A stretch of 64,000 nucleotides of DNA from an uncultured Oscillospiraceae bacterium (GTDB lineage: Bacteria > Bacillota > Clostridia > Oscillospirales > Oscillospiraceae): positions 1 to 64,000 of the forward strand of contig CANQSJ010000008.1 of NCBI GenBank assembly GCA_947626495.1. Direction: 5' to 3'. The notes under the pieces are model-generated. The model was not told where the DNA came from. It was given only the letters and a program-made list of their open reading frames with translations, and searched no databases. This document shows positions 9,605-19,261 of the stretch, piece by piece. The position numbers were made by a program, and so were the translations under genes. Position 1 is the stretch's first letter. Each line of letters begins with the position of its first letter.

Positions 9605-10429
9605 TTGAAACGGAGATCAGTCCCCAAAATGCAGGCCGTCAAAAATGCGGTCCACCGCAAGAGGGCCGTGGCCACGGTCTATTTCGTGCTGCGGGCGCTG
9701 GTGATCCTCACCATGATCCGCCAGGCCTTCAACAGAAACTATGAGAACGTGTTTCTGTGCGCGCTGACGCTGGTGCTGTTTCTGCTGCCGACGGTCATCG
9801 AGCGCCGGCTTCGCATCGACTTTCCCGACACCATGGAGATCATCATCCTGCTGTTCATCTTCTCCGCGGAGATTCTGGGGGAGATCCGGTCCTACTACAC
9901 CACCTTCCCCGGCTGGGACACGGTCATGCACACCCTCAACGGGTTCCTCTGCGCGGCGGTGGGGTTCTCCCTGGTGGATCTGCTCAACCGCAACGAGCGG
10001 TTCTCCCTGTCCCTGTCGCCGGTGTTTCTGGCCATCGTGGCCTTCTGCTTCTCCATGACCATCGGGGTGCTGTGGGAGTTTTTCGAGTGCGCCGCCGACA
10101 CATTCCTGCTGAAGGATATGCAAAAGGACACCGTTTTGAGCACCATCTCCACCGTGGCGCTGGACCCCACCGGGGGCAACACCCCTGTGATCATCCGAAA
10201 CATTGAGGACGTGATCGTGGTCTCCGGCGGCCGGCAGATCCCCCTGGGCCTGGGCGGCTATCTGGACGTGGGCATCCGGGACACCATGAAGGATCTGTTC
10301 GTGAACTTCATCGGCGCGACGGTCTTCTCCTTCATCGGCTATTTCTATCTCATCGGCCGGGGCAAGGGCCGCTTTGCCCGCCGCTTCATCCCCCTGGTGC
10401 TGGAGGACGAAACGGACGGGACGCCGTAG
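9605..10429 (+). CDS. Multi-pass integral membrane protein, unknown function
   Basis: Several hydrophobic segments; TTG start at 9605 chosen because GGGAGGG lies 8 nt upstream and a promoter at 9548-9576 overlaps the longer ORF start. Confidence 0.65.
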   Translation: MKRRSVPKMQAVKNAVHRKRAVATVYFVLRALVILTMIRQAFNRNYENVFLCALTLVLFLLPTVIERRLRIDFPDTMEIIILLFIFSAEILGEIRSYYTTFPGWDTVMHTLNGFLCAAVGFSLVDLLNRNERFSLSLSPVFLAIVAFCFSMTIGVLWEFFECAADTFLLKDMQKDTVLSTISTVALDPTGGNTPVIIRNIEDVIVVSGGRQIPLGLGGYLDVGIRDTMKDLFVNFIGATVFSFIGYFYLIGRGKGRFARRFIPLVLEDETDGTP

Positions 10430-10458
10430 CCGCGCACCTCTGAAAAAGCAGAAAACGA

Positions 10459-10506
10459 CACACCCGCCTGCGGTCCGGCCGCGGGCGGGTGTTGCCGTAT
10501 TGTTTT
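10459..10506 (+). terminator. Intrinsic terminator
   Basis: ACACCCGCC...GGCGGGTGT stem followed by a T-rich tract (TTGTTTTT). Confidence 0.55.
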
Positions 10507-10516
10507 TGCCCCTGCC

Positions 10517-12721
10517 TCAAACGGGATCTGCGCTCACCGGGGCATCTGTGTCCAGCCGTTGGCGGTCCACCAGCTCGGCGAAAAAACCGCGGTTGGCGAT
10601 CAGCTCCTCATAGGTCCCGTCCTCCACGATATGGCCCCCATCCAGCACGATGATCCGGTCGCAGTGGCGGATGGTGCTGAGTCGGTGGGCGATGACGATG
10701 CGGGTGCATTTGAGTGTGTCCAGGGACTCGGACACCACCCGCTGGGTGATGTTGTCCAGGGCCGAGGTGGCCTCGTCGAACAGCAGGATGCGGGGCTTGG
10801 GGGCGATGGCGCGGGCAATGAGAAGCCGCTGGCGCTGACCGCCGGAGATGCCGCCGCTGCCCTCGGAAATCAGGGTGTGCATCCCCATGGGCATGCGCCG
10901 GATATCCTCCGCCACGCCGGCCATCTCCGCCGCCTCCCAGGCGTCGTCCATGGTGAGCTAGGGCGCGGAGATGGTGATGTTGGAATAGATATCCCCCTGA
11001 AAGAGCTTGCCGTCCTGCATCACCACGCCCATGCGCCGCCGCAGGCTCTTGAGGTCCAGCCCGGCCATGTCCCGGCCGTCGTAGTAGATGGCGCCCTTCT
11101 GGGGCGTCTCGAAGCCCAGCAGCAGGCGCATGAGCGTACTCTTGCCGCAGCCGGTCCTGCCCACGATGGCCACATACTGTCCAGGGCGGATCTTCAGACT
11201 CATGTCGTCCACCACGTTGGGCATATCCTCCCCGTACCGGAAGCTGACGTGGTTCAGCTCGATGCCGCCGGACAGCCGCGACACCACCTGTTTGTCCTCC
11301 GAGATCTCCGGCTCCGCCTCCAGGATGGGCTTCACCATCTGGAGAATGGGGGTGATCTGCCCCGCCAGGGACGCGATGCCCGCCAGGGACGCGAAGGCCC
11401 CCGCAATCATGGCATAAGCGGAGTTGAAGGCGTAGTACTCCGCCACGGACACGCCGCTTTTCACCGCCAGTGCGTACATCGCCAGCGACCCGGCCAGGCT
11501 GATGGCCAGGGAGATGACGCTGTTCACCTTCAAAAACAGGGGCGGGTCGTACTGCAGCCGCGCCACCTTGGCGTACTGCTCGCTCCACTTGGCGAAGGCC
11601 CGCTTCTCCGCGCCGGAGAGCTTCACCTTCTGCACGCCGCTGATGAGGGCGTAGGTGAGGCCGCTCTCCTTGGCGCTCTGTTCCATCAGCTGCCGGCTGA
11701 TCCCCCGCTGGCGGATGGACGTCACCACCGAGAATACCAGCGTCACGCCCACGATGCCCAGCGCCGGCGCCACCAGCGCCGGGGCATAAGCGAAGATCTG
11801 GGTGATCTGCAGCAGGGAGAACAGGCTGGTCAGCCCCACCGCCGCCACCGACGACACCAGAAGCCCCGCCAGAAGCTTGATATTCATGACCCGGCTGGCC
11901 ATCTCGCCGGTGCTGTACTGGCGGAAGAAGTTGGCCGGCAGGGAGAACAGCCGCATCATCCCCGCGGCCTCCACCGCCACCGACACCTTGGTGTTCATCC
12001 GGGCTGTGAGCAGCTTCTTGGCGGTCTCCAGCAGCAGAGAGCTGACGCTCACCAGCAGCATGAAGGACACCAGCGCCGCCAGTACCCGCACGCTGCCGCT
12101 GGCCGCCACGGAGGAGAACAGCAGATTGTTCAGCCGCGGCAGCAGCAGTCCCACCAGGGACACCGCCAGCGTCACCCCGGCGAAGAACAGCTGATCCGCC
12201 CAGGAGGAGCAGGAGCTGATGTACTTCATCAGACCGGGGATGCCGATCTTCCCCTGGGGGAAGGGCCGGTAAAAGGCGACGGCCTCCTGCTGAAACAGTT
12301 CCGCCCTCTGGGCGTTCACCCGCCGGCGCTTTCCCGTGGCCGGATCGAAATAGGAGTATCCCCAAAGGCCCGTGGGGATCATGGCCGTCAGCCGGCCGGT
12401 CTGTTTGTCCGTGGCCAGCATGGCCCCCACGGCGTCCTTGTACCACCCGTCCTCCAGGATCACCGTCCGGCGCATGATGCCGTAGGGACGCAGCAAAAAC
12501 TCCAGCTGCTCGTCCCAGTCCTTCACCGAGTCGGGCACCTCCCGCATCCCGGCGTGGTAAAAGCGCAGGATCTCCTCCATGGCGCTTTTGGCGTTTTCTC
12601 TGTCGTCTCCGGATGCCGCCCGGCGGCCCAGCACCGCCCCCGCAATGGAGGCGACGCCCGCCTCCAGGGCCTGCTGGTCCCGGCGCCGGCGCTCCCGGAT
12701 CTGTTCGTCAAACCATCCCAT
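10517..12721 (-). pseudogene. NHLP bacteriocin export ABC transporter, permease/ATPase subunit (set 1), interrupted by an in-frame TAG
   Basis: ORF 10958-12721 ends ..DIYSNITISAP*; ORF 10517-10951 continues MDDAWEAAEMAG...ISGGQRQRLLIARAIAP...DEATSALD; the stop at 10958-10960 lies between Walker A (GRTGCGKST) and the ABC signature. Confidence 0.8.
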
Positions 12722-12733
12722 GGCGCCCTCCCC

Positions 12734-14908
12734 TCAGTCGTTGGACACCAGGCGGGCATAGTACCCGCCCTGGGCGTACAACGTCTCGTGGGTGCCCCGC
12801 TCCACCACCTTGCCCCGGTCCAGGACGATGATCTCGTCGCAGTCCCGGATGGTGCTCAGCCGGTGGGCCACCACGATGCAGGTGATGCCCCGGTCCTTGA
12901 TGGACTTGACCACCTCATACTCCGTCTTGGCGTCCAGGGCGGAGGTGGCCTCGTCCAGGATGATGACGGTGGGGTCCTGGGCCAGGACCCGGGCGATCTC
13001 CATGCGCTGGCGCTGGCCGCCGGAGAAGTCCCGGCCGCCCTCCGTCAGTCTGTGATCGTAGCCGCCCTCCCGCTGGACGATGTCGCCGTGGATCCCCGCG
13101 TCCCGGGCCGCCAGGATCATCTCAAAGTTCTCGATGGACTTGTCCCACATCTTGATGTTGTTGGCAATGGTGTCCTCAAAGAGGATGATGTCCTGGTCCA
13201 CCACCGCCAGCGACCCGGTGAAGATGCTCCGGTCGATGTCCCGGATGGACTTGCCGTCGAAGAGGATTTCCCCGCTCCAGGGCTGATAGAGGCCCGCTAT
13301 GAGCTTGGCCAGCGTGCTCTTGCCGCAGCCGGACCTGCCCACGAAGGCCACCCGGCTGCCCGGCTTCAGCGAGAGGTTGAAATCCTCGATGAGCGGCTCG
13401 CCCAGCTTGGAATAGCCGAAGGTGACGTGGCGCATCTCCAGGGCCCCGGAGAGCTTGTCGTAGCTTTCCGGCTCCTCCCCTTCGGCCATGTTGCCGTCCT
13501 CCGGGTACTCCATCACGTCCTCCACCTGCTCCATCTCCGTGCGCATCTCCTGGATGGTCTGGCCCGCGCCGATCAGCGTCGTGGCCGGGGCGGTGAAGCT
13601 CATGAGGAACCCCTGGAAGGCCATGACCATGCCCAGGGTGAAGCGGCCCTGCATGACGAACAGCACCCCCAGAAACAGGATGACCATATCGCACAGGATG
13701 CTCACGGCGGAGGGGATGAGGCCCAGATAGGCGTCCGTCCTGGTAAAGCGCGTCTCCTGGGTGTTGACGCTGGCCTGATAGCCGGCCCAGCGGGCAAAAT
13801 AGCCGTTCTCCGCCCCAGCGGCCTTGATGGTCTCGATCATCTCGATGGCCGCCATGGTGGAGGATGCCAGCATTCCCGCGTCCCGGCTCTGCACCCGCAT
13901 CAGATTCATGCGCTTTTTCGATATGGTCCGGCTCACCGCCAGGTTGACGGCCACGGACCCCAGGCCCACCAGGGTCAGGACCCAGGAATAGCGGAGCATG
14001 ACCGCCAGATAGAACACCATCATGAGCCCGTCCAGCACCAGCGGGCCCAGGGTGTTCACCAGCTCCTGGGCGATGGAGGCGTTGGTGCTCTGGCGCCGCT
14101 GGATGTCCCCGGCCATGCGCTGGGAGAAAAACTCCATGGGCAGATGCAGCACCTTCCACAGGAAGGTGGCCGCGCCCACGCTGGCCAGCTTGCCTGTGAT
14201 GCGCAGCGACCACACCGCCTGGATCCAGGCCGTCACCAGCTGCAAAAGAGACACCCCGCCCAGCGCCAGCAGAAACGGCCACAGCCAGTCCGGGTTCTCC
14301 CCCGTCAGCAGCCGGTCCATAAAGAACCGGGAAAAGGCGGGGCTGATCACGCCGAACAGGGAGCTGATGAGGGTGGTCAACGCCACGAACACCAGCGCCG
14401 TACCCGCGCCGGTGAGGCGCTTTTTCGCGTACCGCGCCATGCTCTTGGGATGGCCGGCCGGCTCGAACCCCTCCCCCGGCTCAAACATCATGCAAATGCC
14501 CGTGAAGGACTCGTCAAACACCTCCATGCTCACGGGCACGACGCCCCGGGCCGGGTCGTTCAATATGGCCTTGTCGCCCTTGAAGCCGTCCAGCACCACA
14601 AAGTGGTTGAAGTTCCAGTGGATGATGCAGGGGAAGGAGCCGTGCTCTTTCAGATCCTCCGGTTCAAGCCGGTACGCCTTGGCCGTCAGGCCATAGCTCC
14701 GGGCGGCCATCAGGATGTTTTTGGCATTGGAGCCGTCCCGGCTCACCCCGCAGTCGGACCGCACCTGCTCCAGGGGGACCCACTTGTCATAGTAAGCCAG
14801 CACCATGGTCAGACTGGCCGCGCCGCACTCCAGCGCCTCCATCTGCATGATCACCGGGACCTTGGCCACGCCGCGGGTGACGGGCTTTTTGATCACAACG
14901 CTCTTCAT
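12734..14908 (-). CDS. NHLP bacteriocin export ABC transporter, C39 peptidase/permease/ATPase (set 1)
   Basis: C39 motif MQMEALECGAASLTMVLAYY, catalytic His in FNHFVVL, LNDPARG; GRSGCGKST, FSGGQRQRMEIARVLA, DEATSALD. Confidence 0.9.
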   Translation of the reverse strand: MKSVVIKKPVTRGVAKVPVIMQMEALECGAASLTMVLAYYDKWVPLEQVRSDCGVSRDGSNAKNILMAARSYGLTAKAYRLEPEDLKEHGSFPCIIHWNFNHFVVLDGFKGDKAILNDPARGVVPVSMEVFDESFTGICMMFEPGEGFEPAGHPKSMARYAKKRLTGAGTALVFVALTTLISSLFGVISPAFSRFFMDRLLTGENPDWLWPFLLALGGVSLLQLVTAWIQAVWSLRITGKLASVGAATFLWKVLHLPMEFFSQRMAGDIQRRQSTNASIAQELVNTLGPLVLDGLMMVFYLAVMLRYSWVLTLVGLGSVAVNLAVSRTISKKRMNLMRVQSRDAGMLASSTMAAIEMIETIKAAGAENGYFARWAGYQASVNTQETRFTRTDAYLGLIPSAVSILCDMVILFLGVLFVMQGRFTLGMVMAFQGFLMSFTAPATTLIGAGQTIQEMRTEMEQVEDVMEYPEDGNMAEGEEPESYDKLSGALEMRHVTFGYSKLGEPLIEDFNLSLKPGSRVAFVGRSGCGKSTLAKLIAGLYQPWSGEILFDGKSIRDIDRSIFTGSLAVVDQDIILFEDTIANNIKMWDKSIENFEMILAARDAGIHGDIVQREGGYDHRLTEGGRDFSGGQRQRMEIARVLAQDPTVIILDEATSALDAKTEYEVVKSIKDRGITCIVVAHRLSTIRDCDEIIVLDRGKVVERGTHETLYAQGGYYARLVSND

Positions 14909-14915
14909 AGCCGCC

Positions 14916-15392
14916 TCAGTTCAGCAAAAAAGAGATGGGAGGGACGCTGTCCACCACGATCTCGGCCCCGTACACGCCCTCGTCCAGCGGGCCGTCCAGC
15001 TGCGCGGGATACACCCACTGGCCGACCTCCAGCCCGCCCAGGTGCAGGGCATAAGCGTCAAAACTCTCGTCCACGGCCACAGGCTGGGACGCCACGGCCG
15101 CCAGGGTATGCTCCTGTCCGGCGACGCGCACGGTCTGGCCCGGGCGCACGGCGGACACGTCGTCCTCGCCGATGTAGCAGACGACGCTTCCGTCCGGCCC
15201 GGCCACCGCCGCCGCCGGGACGGTGGTCTCCAGCCGGCCCAGCACCGACCAGAGGATCAGCCCCGCCAGCAGCGCGACCACCGCGCCCAGCACCAGCCAC
15301 ACCCCGGGTCCCGTCACCCGGATGTAGTCGTTCATCTGTTCCGGACTGGATACCTTCTCCAGGCTCTTTTTCCGAAATAGCTCCGTACCCAT
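14916..15392 (-). CDS. NHLP-type secretion adaptor (short HlyD-like protein), set 1
   Basis: 158 aa, one TM segment near the N terminus; paralogous to 26558-27040 (shared N-terminal EQMNDYIRV.. / GQLNECIRV.. and C-terminal SVxPISFLLN). Confidence 0.75.
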   Translation of the reverse strand: MGTELFRKKSLEKVSSPEQMNDYIRVTGPGVWLVLGAVVALLAGLILWSVLGRLETTVPAAAVAGPDGSVVCYIGEDDVSAVRPGQTVRVAGQEHTLAAVASQPVAVDESFDAYALHLGGLEVGQWVYPAQLDGPLDEGVYGAEIVVDSVPPISFLLN

Positions 15393-15412
15393 GGCGTCCC
15401 TCCCTTAAGCTG

Positions 15413-15661
15413 TCACGTCCCCGCAGGTTTCAAAGCCGCCTGGGGCCTCGTCATCTTCGGCACCAGCTTCCCGTTTTCGATATTAAACGACTTCCGGCAC
15501 TTGACATTGGGGCAGATAACGGACGCGTCCCGGGTGGAGGCGCGGATGATCGTGCCGCAGTCGGGGCAGGTATAGGTGACGCTGCCGGTGGGCGCGGCCG
15601 CAGTCGTGCCGCCGGTCACGGTGAACAGATCGTTCTCGTTCAGTTCTTGCAGATTGCTCAT
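15413..15661 (-). CDS. Double-Gly leader peptide precursor P1, zinc-ribbon core
   Basis: MSNLQELNENDLFTVTGG | TTAAAPTGSVTYTCPDCGTIIRASTRDASVICPNVKCRKSF...; SD AAGGAG; directly upstream of the adaptor and peptidase-ABC genes. Confidence 0.8.
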   Translation of the reverse strand: MSNLQELNENDLFTVTGGTTAAAPTGSVTYTCPDCGTIIRASTRDASVICPNVKCRKSFNIENGKLVPKMTRPQAALKPAGT

Positions 15662-15696
15662 GGTCGTTCTCCTTTCTTTCCGCTCTCGCGGCTCGC

Positions 15697-16671
15697 TCAT
15701 CGCCCGCCCGCCGGGCGGGCCTCTTTTTGCGGTTTTCCGCTTCCCAGGGCCTCCAGCCGGGAAAAGCACAGCGGGTAGATCACCATCAGAAGCAGCAGCT
15801 CCCCGCAGGTCAGCGCGAAGCCGATCCATCCCAGGCTCACCGCCCCCGTCACGGCCGGCATGAACGCCTGCTCATAGACCATGAGCAGCAGCACCCCTAC
15901 GCCGCAGCGGGTCACCTTCGTCAGCGCGGACACATCCGTGGAAAACCGGACGTACCGCCGCTCCAGATACCACCCCAGGCTCACGCCCAGCAGCCGGCCG
16001 GCGTCCTTGTAGCCGTCCTTCATCATCTTGGCCGGATCCACCAGCAGCTTGCCCGCCTCGTCATAGTCCATGGGGTAGCTCTTCACGGAGATATACACCA
16101 GAAACAGCACCGTCAGCGCCGCGCCCACCAGGGGGACCAGCTTCTCCCGGCCGGGCTTGGCGTCGATCCACGCCCAGGCCCGCAAGCCCAAAAACGCCAC
16201 GGCCAGGCCCAGCGCCGCGCCCACCGCCACATCCTGGGGCGTATGCACGCCGATATAGTTGCGGGAGAACATGGTCAGCAGCAGCATAACGGCCATGAAC
16301 GCCCCCAGGGGGCGGTGCTTCTTCCCGTACCGGGCCAGCACGGTGCCGTAATTGGACGCGCCGGTCACGCTGTGGCCGCTGGGGAACGAGTAGCCGGAGG
16401 CCGTCTCCACAGGCACGATCCCGGGGTCGCGTATCCAGGGCCGGTAAACGCAGAAGGTCAGCTTCAAAAGCTGCATCAGAAACCGGCTCACCGCTATGTT
16501 GAGGAACAGGAACGCCCCGGATTTCTTGTCCACGGCCCAAAAGAGGATGCAGGCCAGCATCCAGATGAAGATGCCGTAGGACAGGTCGCTGATCTGTAAA
16601 AAGAAGTCGTTCAGCGCCCCGCCGGTGGCGTCTCTGAATTTTTGCAGCAGGAGCAGATATTGCAGATCCAT
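15697..16671 (-). CDS. PAP2-family phosphatase
   Basis: YSFPSGHSVTGASNYGT and SRNYIGVHTPQDVAVG motifs; multi-pass. Confidence 0.85.
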   Translation of the reverse strand: MDLQYLLLLQKFRDATGGALNDFFLQISDLSYGIFIWMLACILFWAVDKKSGAFLFLNIAVSRFLMQLLKLTFCVYRPWIRDPGIVPVETASGYSFPSGHSVTGASNYGTVLARYGKKHRPLGAFMAVMLLLTMFSRNYIGVHTPQDVAVGAALGLAVAFLGLRAWAWIDAKPGREKLVPLVGAALTVLFLVYISVKSYPMDYDEAGKLLVDPAKMMKDGYKDAGRLLGVSLGWYLERRYVRFSTDVSALTKVTRCGVGVLLLMVYEQAFMPAVTGAVSLGWIGFALTCGELLLLMVIYPLCFSRLEALGSGKPQKEARPAGGR

Positions 16672-16693
16672 CGTCTTCTCTTTCCCCGGCCGC

Positions 16694-16897
16694 TCAGCCG
16701 GTCGTTTCCGTTCGGTGCCAAATCATTTGTTTGCCGCATTTTTTGCAGTAGATGGCCCGGGGCAGGGCATACATCGTCCACTCCTCGCCGCAGCCGGTGC
16801 AGCGCAAAACGCCCAGATCGCCCAAGCCGGGAATATCTATATCCCCGCCGGCGACGTCTTCCAGGGCCTTCTCGTCCAGCGCGTCCTCTTTGCCCAT
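16694..16897 (-). CDS. Double-Gly leader peptide precursor P2, zinc-ribbon core
   Basis: MGKEDALDEKALEDVAGG | DIDIPGLGDLGVLRCTGCGEEWTMYALPRAIYCKKCGKQMIWHRTETTG. Confidence 0.8.
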   Translation of the reverse strand: MGKEDALDEKALEDVAGGDIDIPGLGDLGVLRCTGCGEEWTMYALPRAIYCKKCGKQMIWHRTETTG

Positions 16898-16915
16898 TGC
16901 GTATCTCTCCCGCCC

Positions 16916-17155
16916 TCAGGCGAGCGGCGAATAGTAGGGGCACTTGACCTCCTGGCCCGCCGCCCAGGCCGCGTGAGCCAGCTCCCGGCCCGGATCGCAT
17001 TTGGCCGTGTAGTTCCCGTGCTGGTCGCACACGCCGCAGCGGGTGGTGACAAAGGCGTTCCACTTCTCGTCGAAATCATTTTCTTTTGGGTCGAAGCAGT
17101 TGCCGCCGGAGACCTTTTCCAGTTCCTTCTCGTTCATGATCTTTTCCTCGCTCAT
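16916..17155 (-). CDS. Double-Gly leader peptide precursor P3, CxxC..C..C core
   Basis: MSEEKIMNEKELEKVSGG | NCFDPKENDFDEKWNAFVTTRCGVCDQHGNYTAKC...VKCPYYSPLA; GGAGG 6 nt upstream of the ATG at 17155. Confidence 0.75.
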   Translation of the reverse strand: MSEEKIMNEKELEKVSGGNCFDPKENDFDEKWNAFVTTRCGVCDQHGNYTAKCDPGRELAHAAWAAGQEVKCPYYSPLA

Positions 17156-17250
17156 GGTCATCCTCCTTTTCTCCTGCTTCCCCGGGCTGTCCGGGGACTT
17201 TGAAAGGCAGCGTGTCCGCCTGCCCCCGCAGCCCGGACGGGGCGGCGGCG

Positions 17251-19179
17251 TTACGCCGCCGCCCCGTCCACGGTGAAGGACAGGCTGTAGTATCCGGGCT
17301 CCACCGTGACGGTGCCGGAGCCGGAGTAGTTGTTCACATACACGGGCACGCCGTCGGCCGACTCCTGCAGATACAGGGTGTGGGGCCCCTTGTCCAGGGT
17401 CACATGGAGCAGGCCCTCGCCGTCGGTCTCCACGTCCTCGTACTCGCCGCCGTCCACCCGCAGGTGCAGCGCCTTGTTCGCCGCGGGGTCCTCGGTCCCC
17501 GCCACGGTGATGGGCACGGCCACCTCATACGTGTCGGGGGACTGGTCGTTGTCGATGGTGATGCGCCCCAGAACGGTGGGCCACGCCAGAGGCACCGTCC
17601 CCTCGTGGGTCTGGGCCAGCAGATAGTCCTCCACGATCATGTCCTCGCCGCCCAGCTCGCCCAGCTTATCCTCCTCCGGGAAGCCGGAGGCCACATAGCT
17701 GTTGGTGATCAGCAGCAGCTCGGTCTCCTCGTCGGCGCGCTCCAGCGCCGTGCCGTCGTCCAGCGTCACGGAGGTGACCTTCTCCCCCTCCGGGCCGGCG
17801 GGGTCAAAGGCGTAGGCAAAGCCGCTGACCTGCATGAAGCTGCCGCTGACCCGCTCCCGCAGGAGAAGGCCGGTCTCGTCCTGGCCGGTCATGGTCAGTC
17901 CGGCCTCCAGCGCCGTATACAGCTCCGCAGGCGTCACGGACAGCACCTCCACCATGTTGCCGTGGTTGAAGGCGTTGAGCACGTCGCCCCGGGTCACCTC
18001 GCCCACCGGCAGCGTAGCGGAGACGCCGCCGCCGTTCTCAATGGCCACGACGGGCATATCCAGCTGCTGCTCCTGGGCAAAGACCGCTCCCGCGGCGGCG
18101 AAGGCGTCGGTGACGAAATCGCCGAAGCCGGTCTCCGCGATGCGGGGCTCGGCGTAGTCATAGTAGATATAGCCGCCCCACAGCGGGGTCTCGGCGGTGC
18201 ACAGCGTCTCGCCCAGGATGGTGATCTGCCCGTCCATGATCTCCTGCAGGGCGTTCGCCACCCGGATGTCGGCCTCCGTCCCGGCCTCCGTCAGGGGAAA
18301 CTCCAGCGCTTCGGCCTTGTCCATCATGCTGCCCTCGGCGGTCACGCCGTCCTCGCCGAAGGTGAGCTTAATCACGCCCAGATGGGTGAACAGGGTGCCG
18401 GTCTGGACGATGGGGATGTTCGCGCCCCGCTCCGTATAGACCGTTTCCTCCACGGTGTGGCTGTGGCCGTCCACCAGGGCCGTGACCTGGGCCAGGCTCT
18501 CGTCGGAGAGCCCGTCCAGGAGCGCCGCGCTGGTGCAGTCCACCGCCGCGGCGTTGTCGCCCATGTGGCAGATGAGCACGATGGCGTCCGTGTCCGGCGC
18601 CAGAGCGGCGATCTGCTCCTCGGCGGCGGATACCTCGTCCTCAAAGCTGACGCCGCCCAGCAGACTGGGGTTGGTGGAGGTGGCCGTGGCCGTGGTGGTC
18701 AGGCCGATGAAGCCGATGCGCACGCCCGCCGTCTCGATCACCGTGCTGGGCTCCAGCAGCGGCTCGTCCTCATACAGCACGTTGGCGCTGAGGATGGGAA
18801 AATCCGCCAGCGCCGCGTTCAGCAGCAGCTGGTCCTTACCGTAGTCAAAATCGTGGTTGCCGGCGGCCATCACCGCGTATCCCGCGGCGTTCATGGCGGC
18901 GATCACGTCCGCCCCCTTGTTCACGGTGGCGAAGGACGCGCCCTGGGTGGCGTCGCCCGCGTCCACGAGAAGGGCGTTCTCCGTGGAGGCCGCGATGGCG
19001 GCGGCCTGGCCCAGGCCGATGACCTCCGACTCCTCATCCTCGCCGGCCGCCACCGTGCCGTGGATGTCGTTGGTGGTGTAGATGGTGACAACCGTCTCGC
19101 CGGCGTCGGCTGCCAGCACCGGTGCGCTGAGGCTCAGGCACAGCGCTATGGCCGCCAGAATGGCAATGATCTTTTTCAT
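17251..19179 (-). CDS. Secreted 5'-nucleotidase / 2',3'-cyclic phosphodiesterase-like metallophosphoesterase
   Basis: Signal peptide; YTTNDIHGTVAAGEDE, DAGDATQG, GNHDFDYG metallophosphoesterase motifs; 5'-nucleotidase C-terminal domain. Confidence 0.85.
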   Translation of the reverse strand: MKKIIAILAAIALCLSLSAPVLAADAGETVVTIYTTNDIHGTVAAGEDEESEVIGLGQAAAIAASTENALLVDAGDATQGASFATVNKGADVIAAMNAAGYAVMAAGNHDFDYGKDQLLLNAALADFPILSANVLYEDEPLLEPSTVIETAGVRIGFIGLTTTATATSTNPSLLGGVSFEDEVSAAEEQIAALAPDTDAIVLICHMGDNAAAVDCTSAALLDGLSDESLAQVTALVDGHSHTVEETVYTERGANIPIVQTGTLFTHLGVIKLTFGEDGVTAEGSMMDKAEALEFPLTEAGTEADIRVANALQEIMDGQITILGETLCTAETPLWGGYIYYDYAEPRIAETGFGDFVTDAFAAAGAVFAQEQQLDMPVVAIENGGGVSATLPVGEVTRGDVLNAFNHGNMVEVLSVTPAELYTALEAGLTMTGQDETGLLLRERVSGSFMQVSGFAYAFDPAGPEGEKVTSVTLDDGTALERADEETELLLITNSYVASGFPEEDKLGELGGEDMIVEDYLLAQTHEGTVPLAWPTVLGRITIDNDQSPDTYEVAVPITVAGTEDPAANKALHLRVDGGEYEDVETDGEGLLHVTLDKGPHTLYLQESADGVPVYVNNYSGSGTVTVEPGYYSLSFTVDGAAA

Positions 19180-19261
19180 GGTAGTCTCCTTTTTGCTGTT
19201 CGATTATGTTGCCGCGCGCCCCATTCCGGGGCGGATCGGTCTGGATGGTTTGGGCCCCGCC

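Noticed and set aside
10559-15778. 1739-aa + strand ORF opposite the set-1 exporter genes
   Set aside because: High-GC antisense open frame; His/Gly/Gln-rich translation without domains, fully opposite well-supported ABC/C39 genes.
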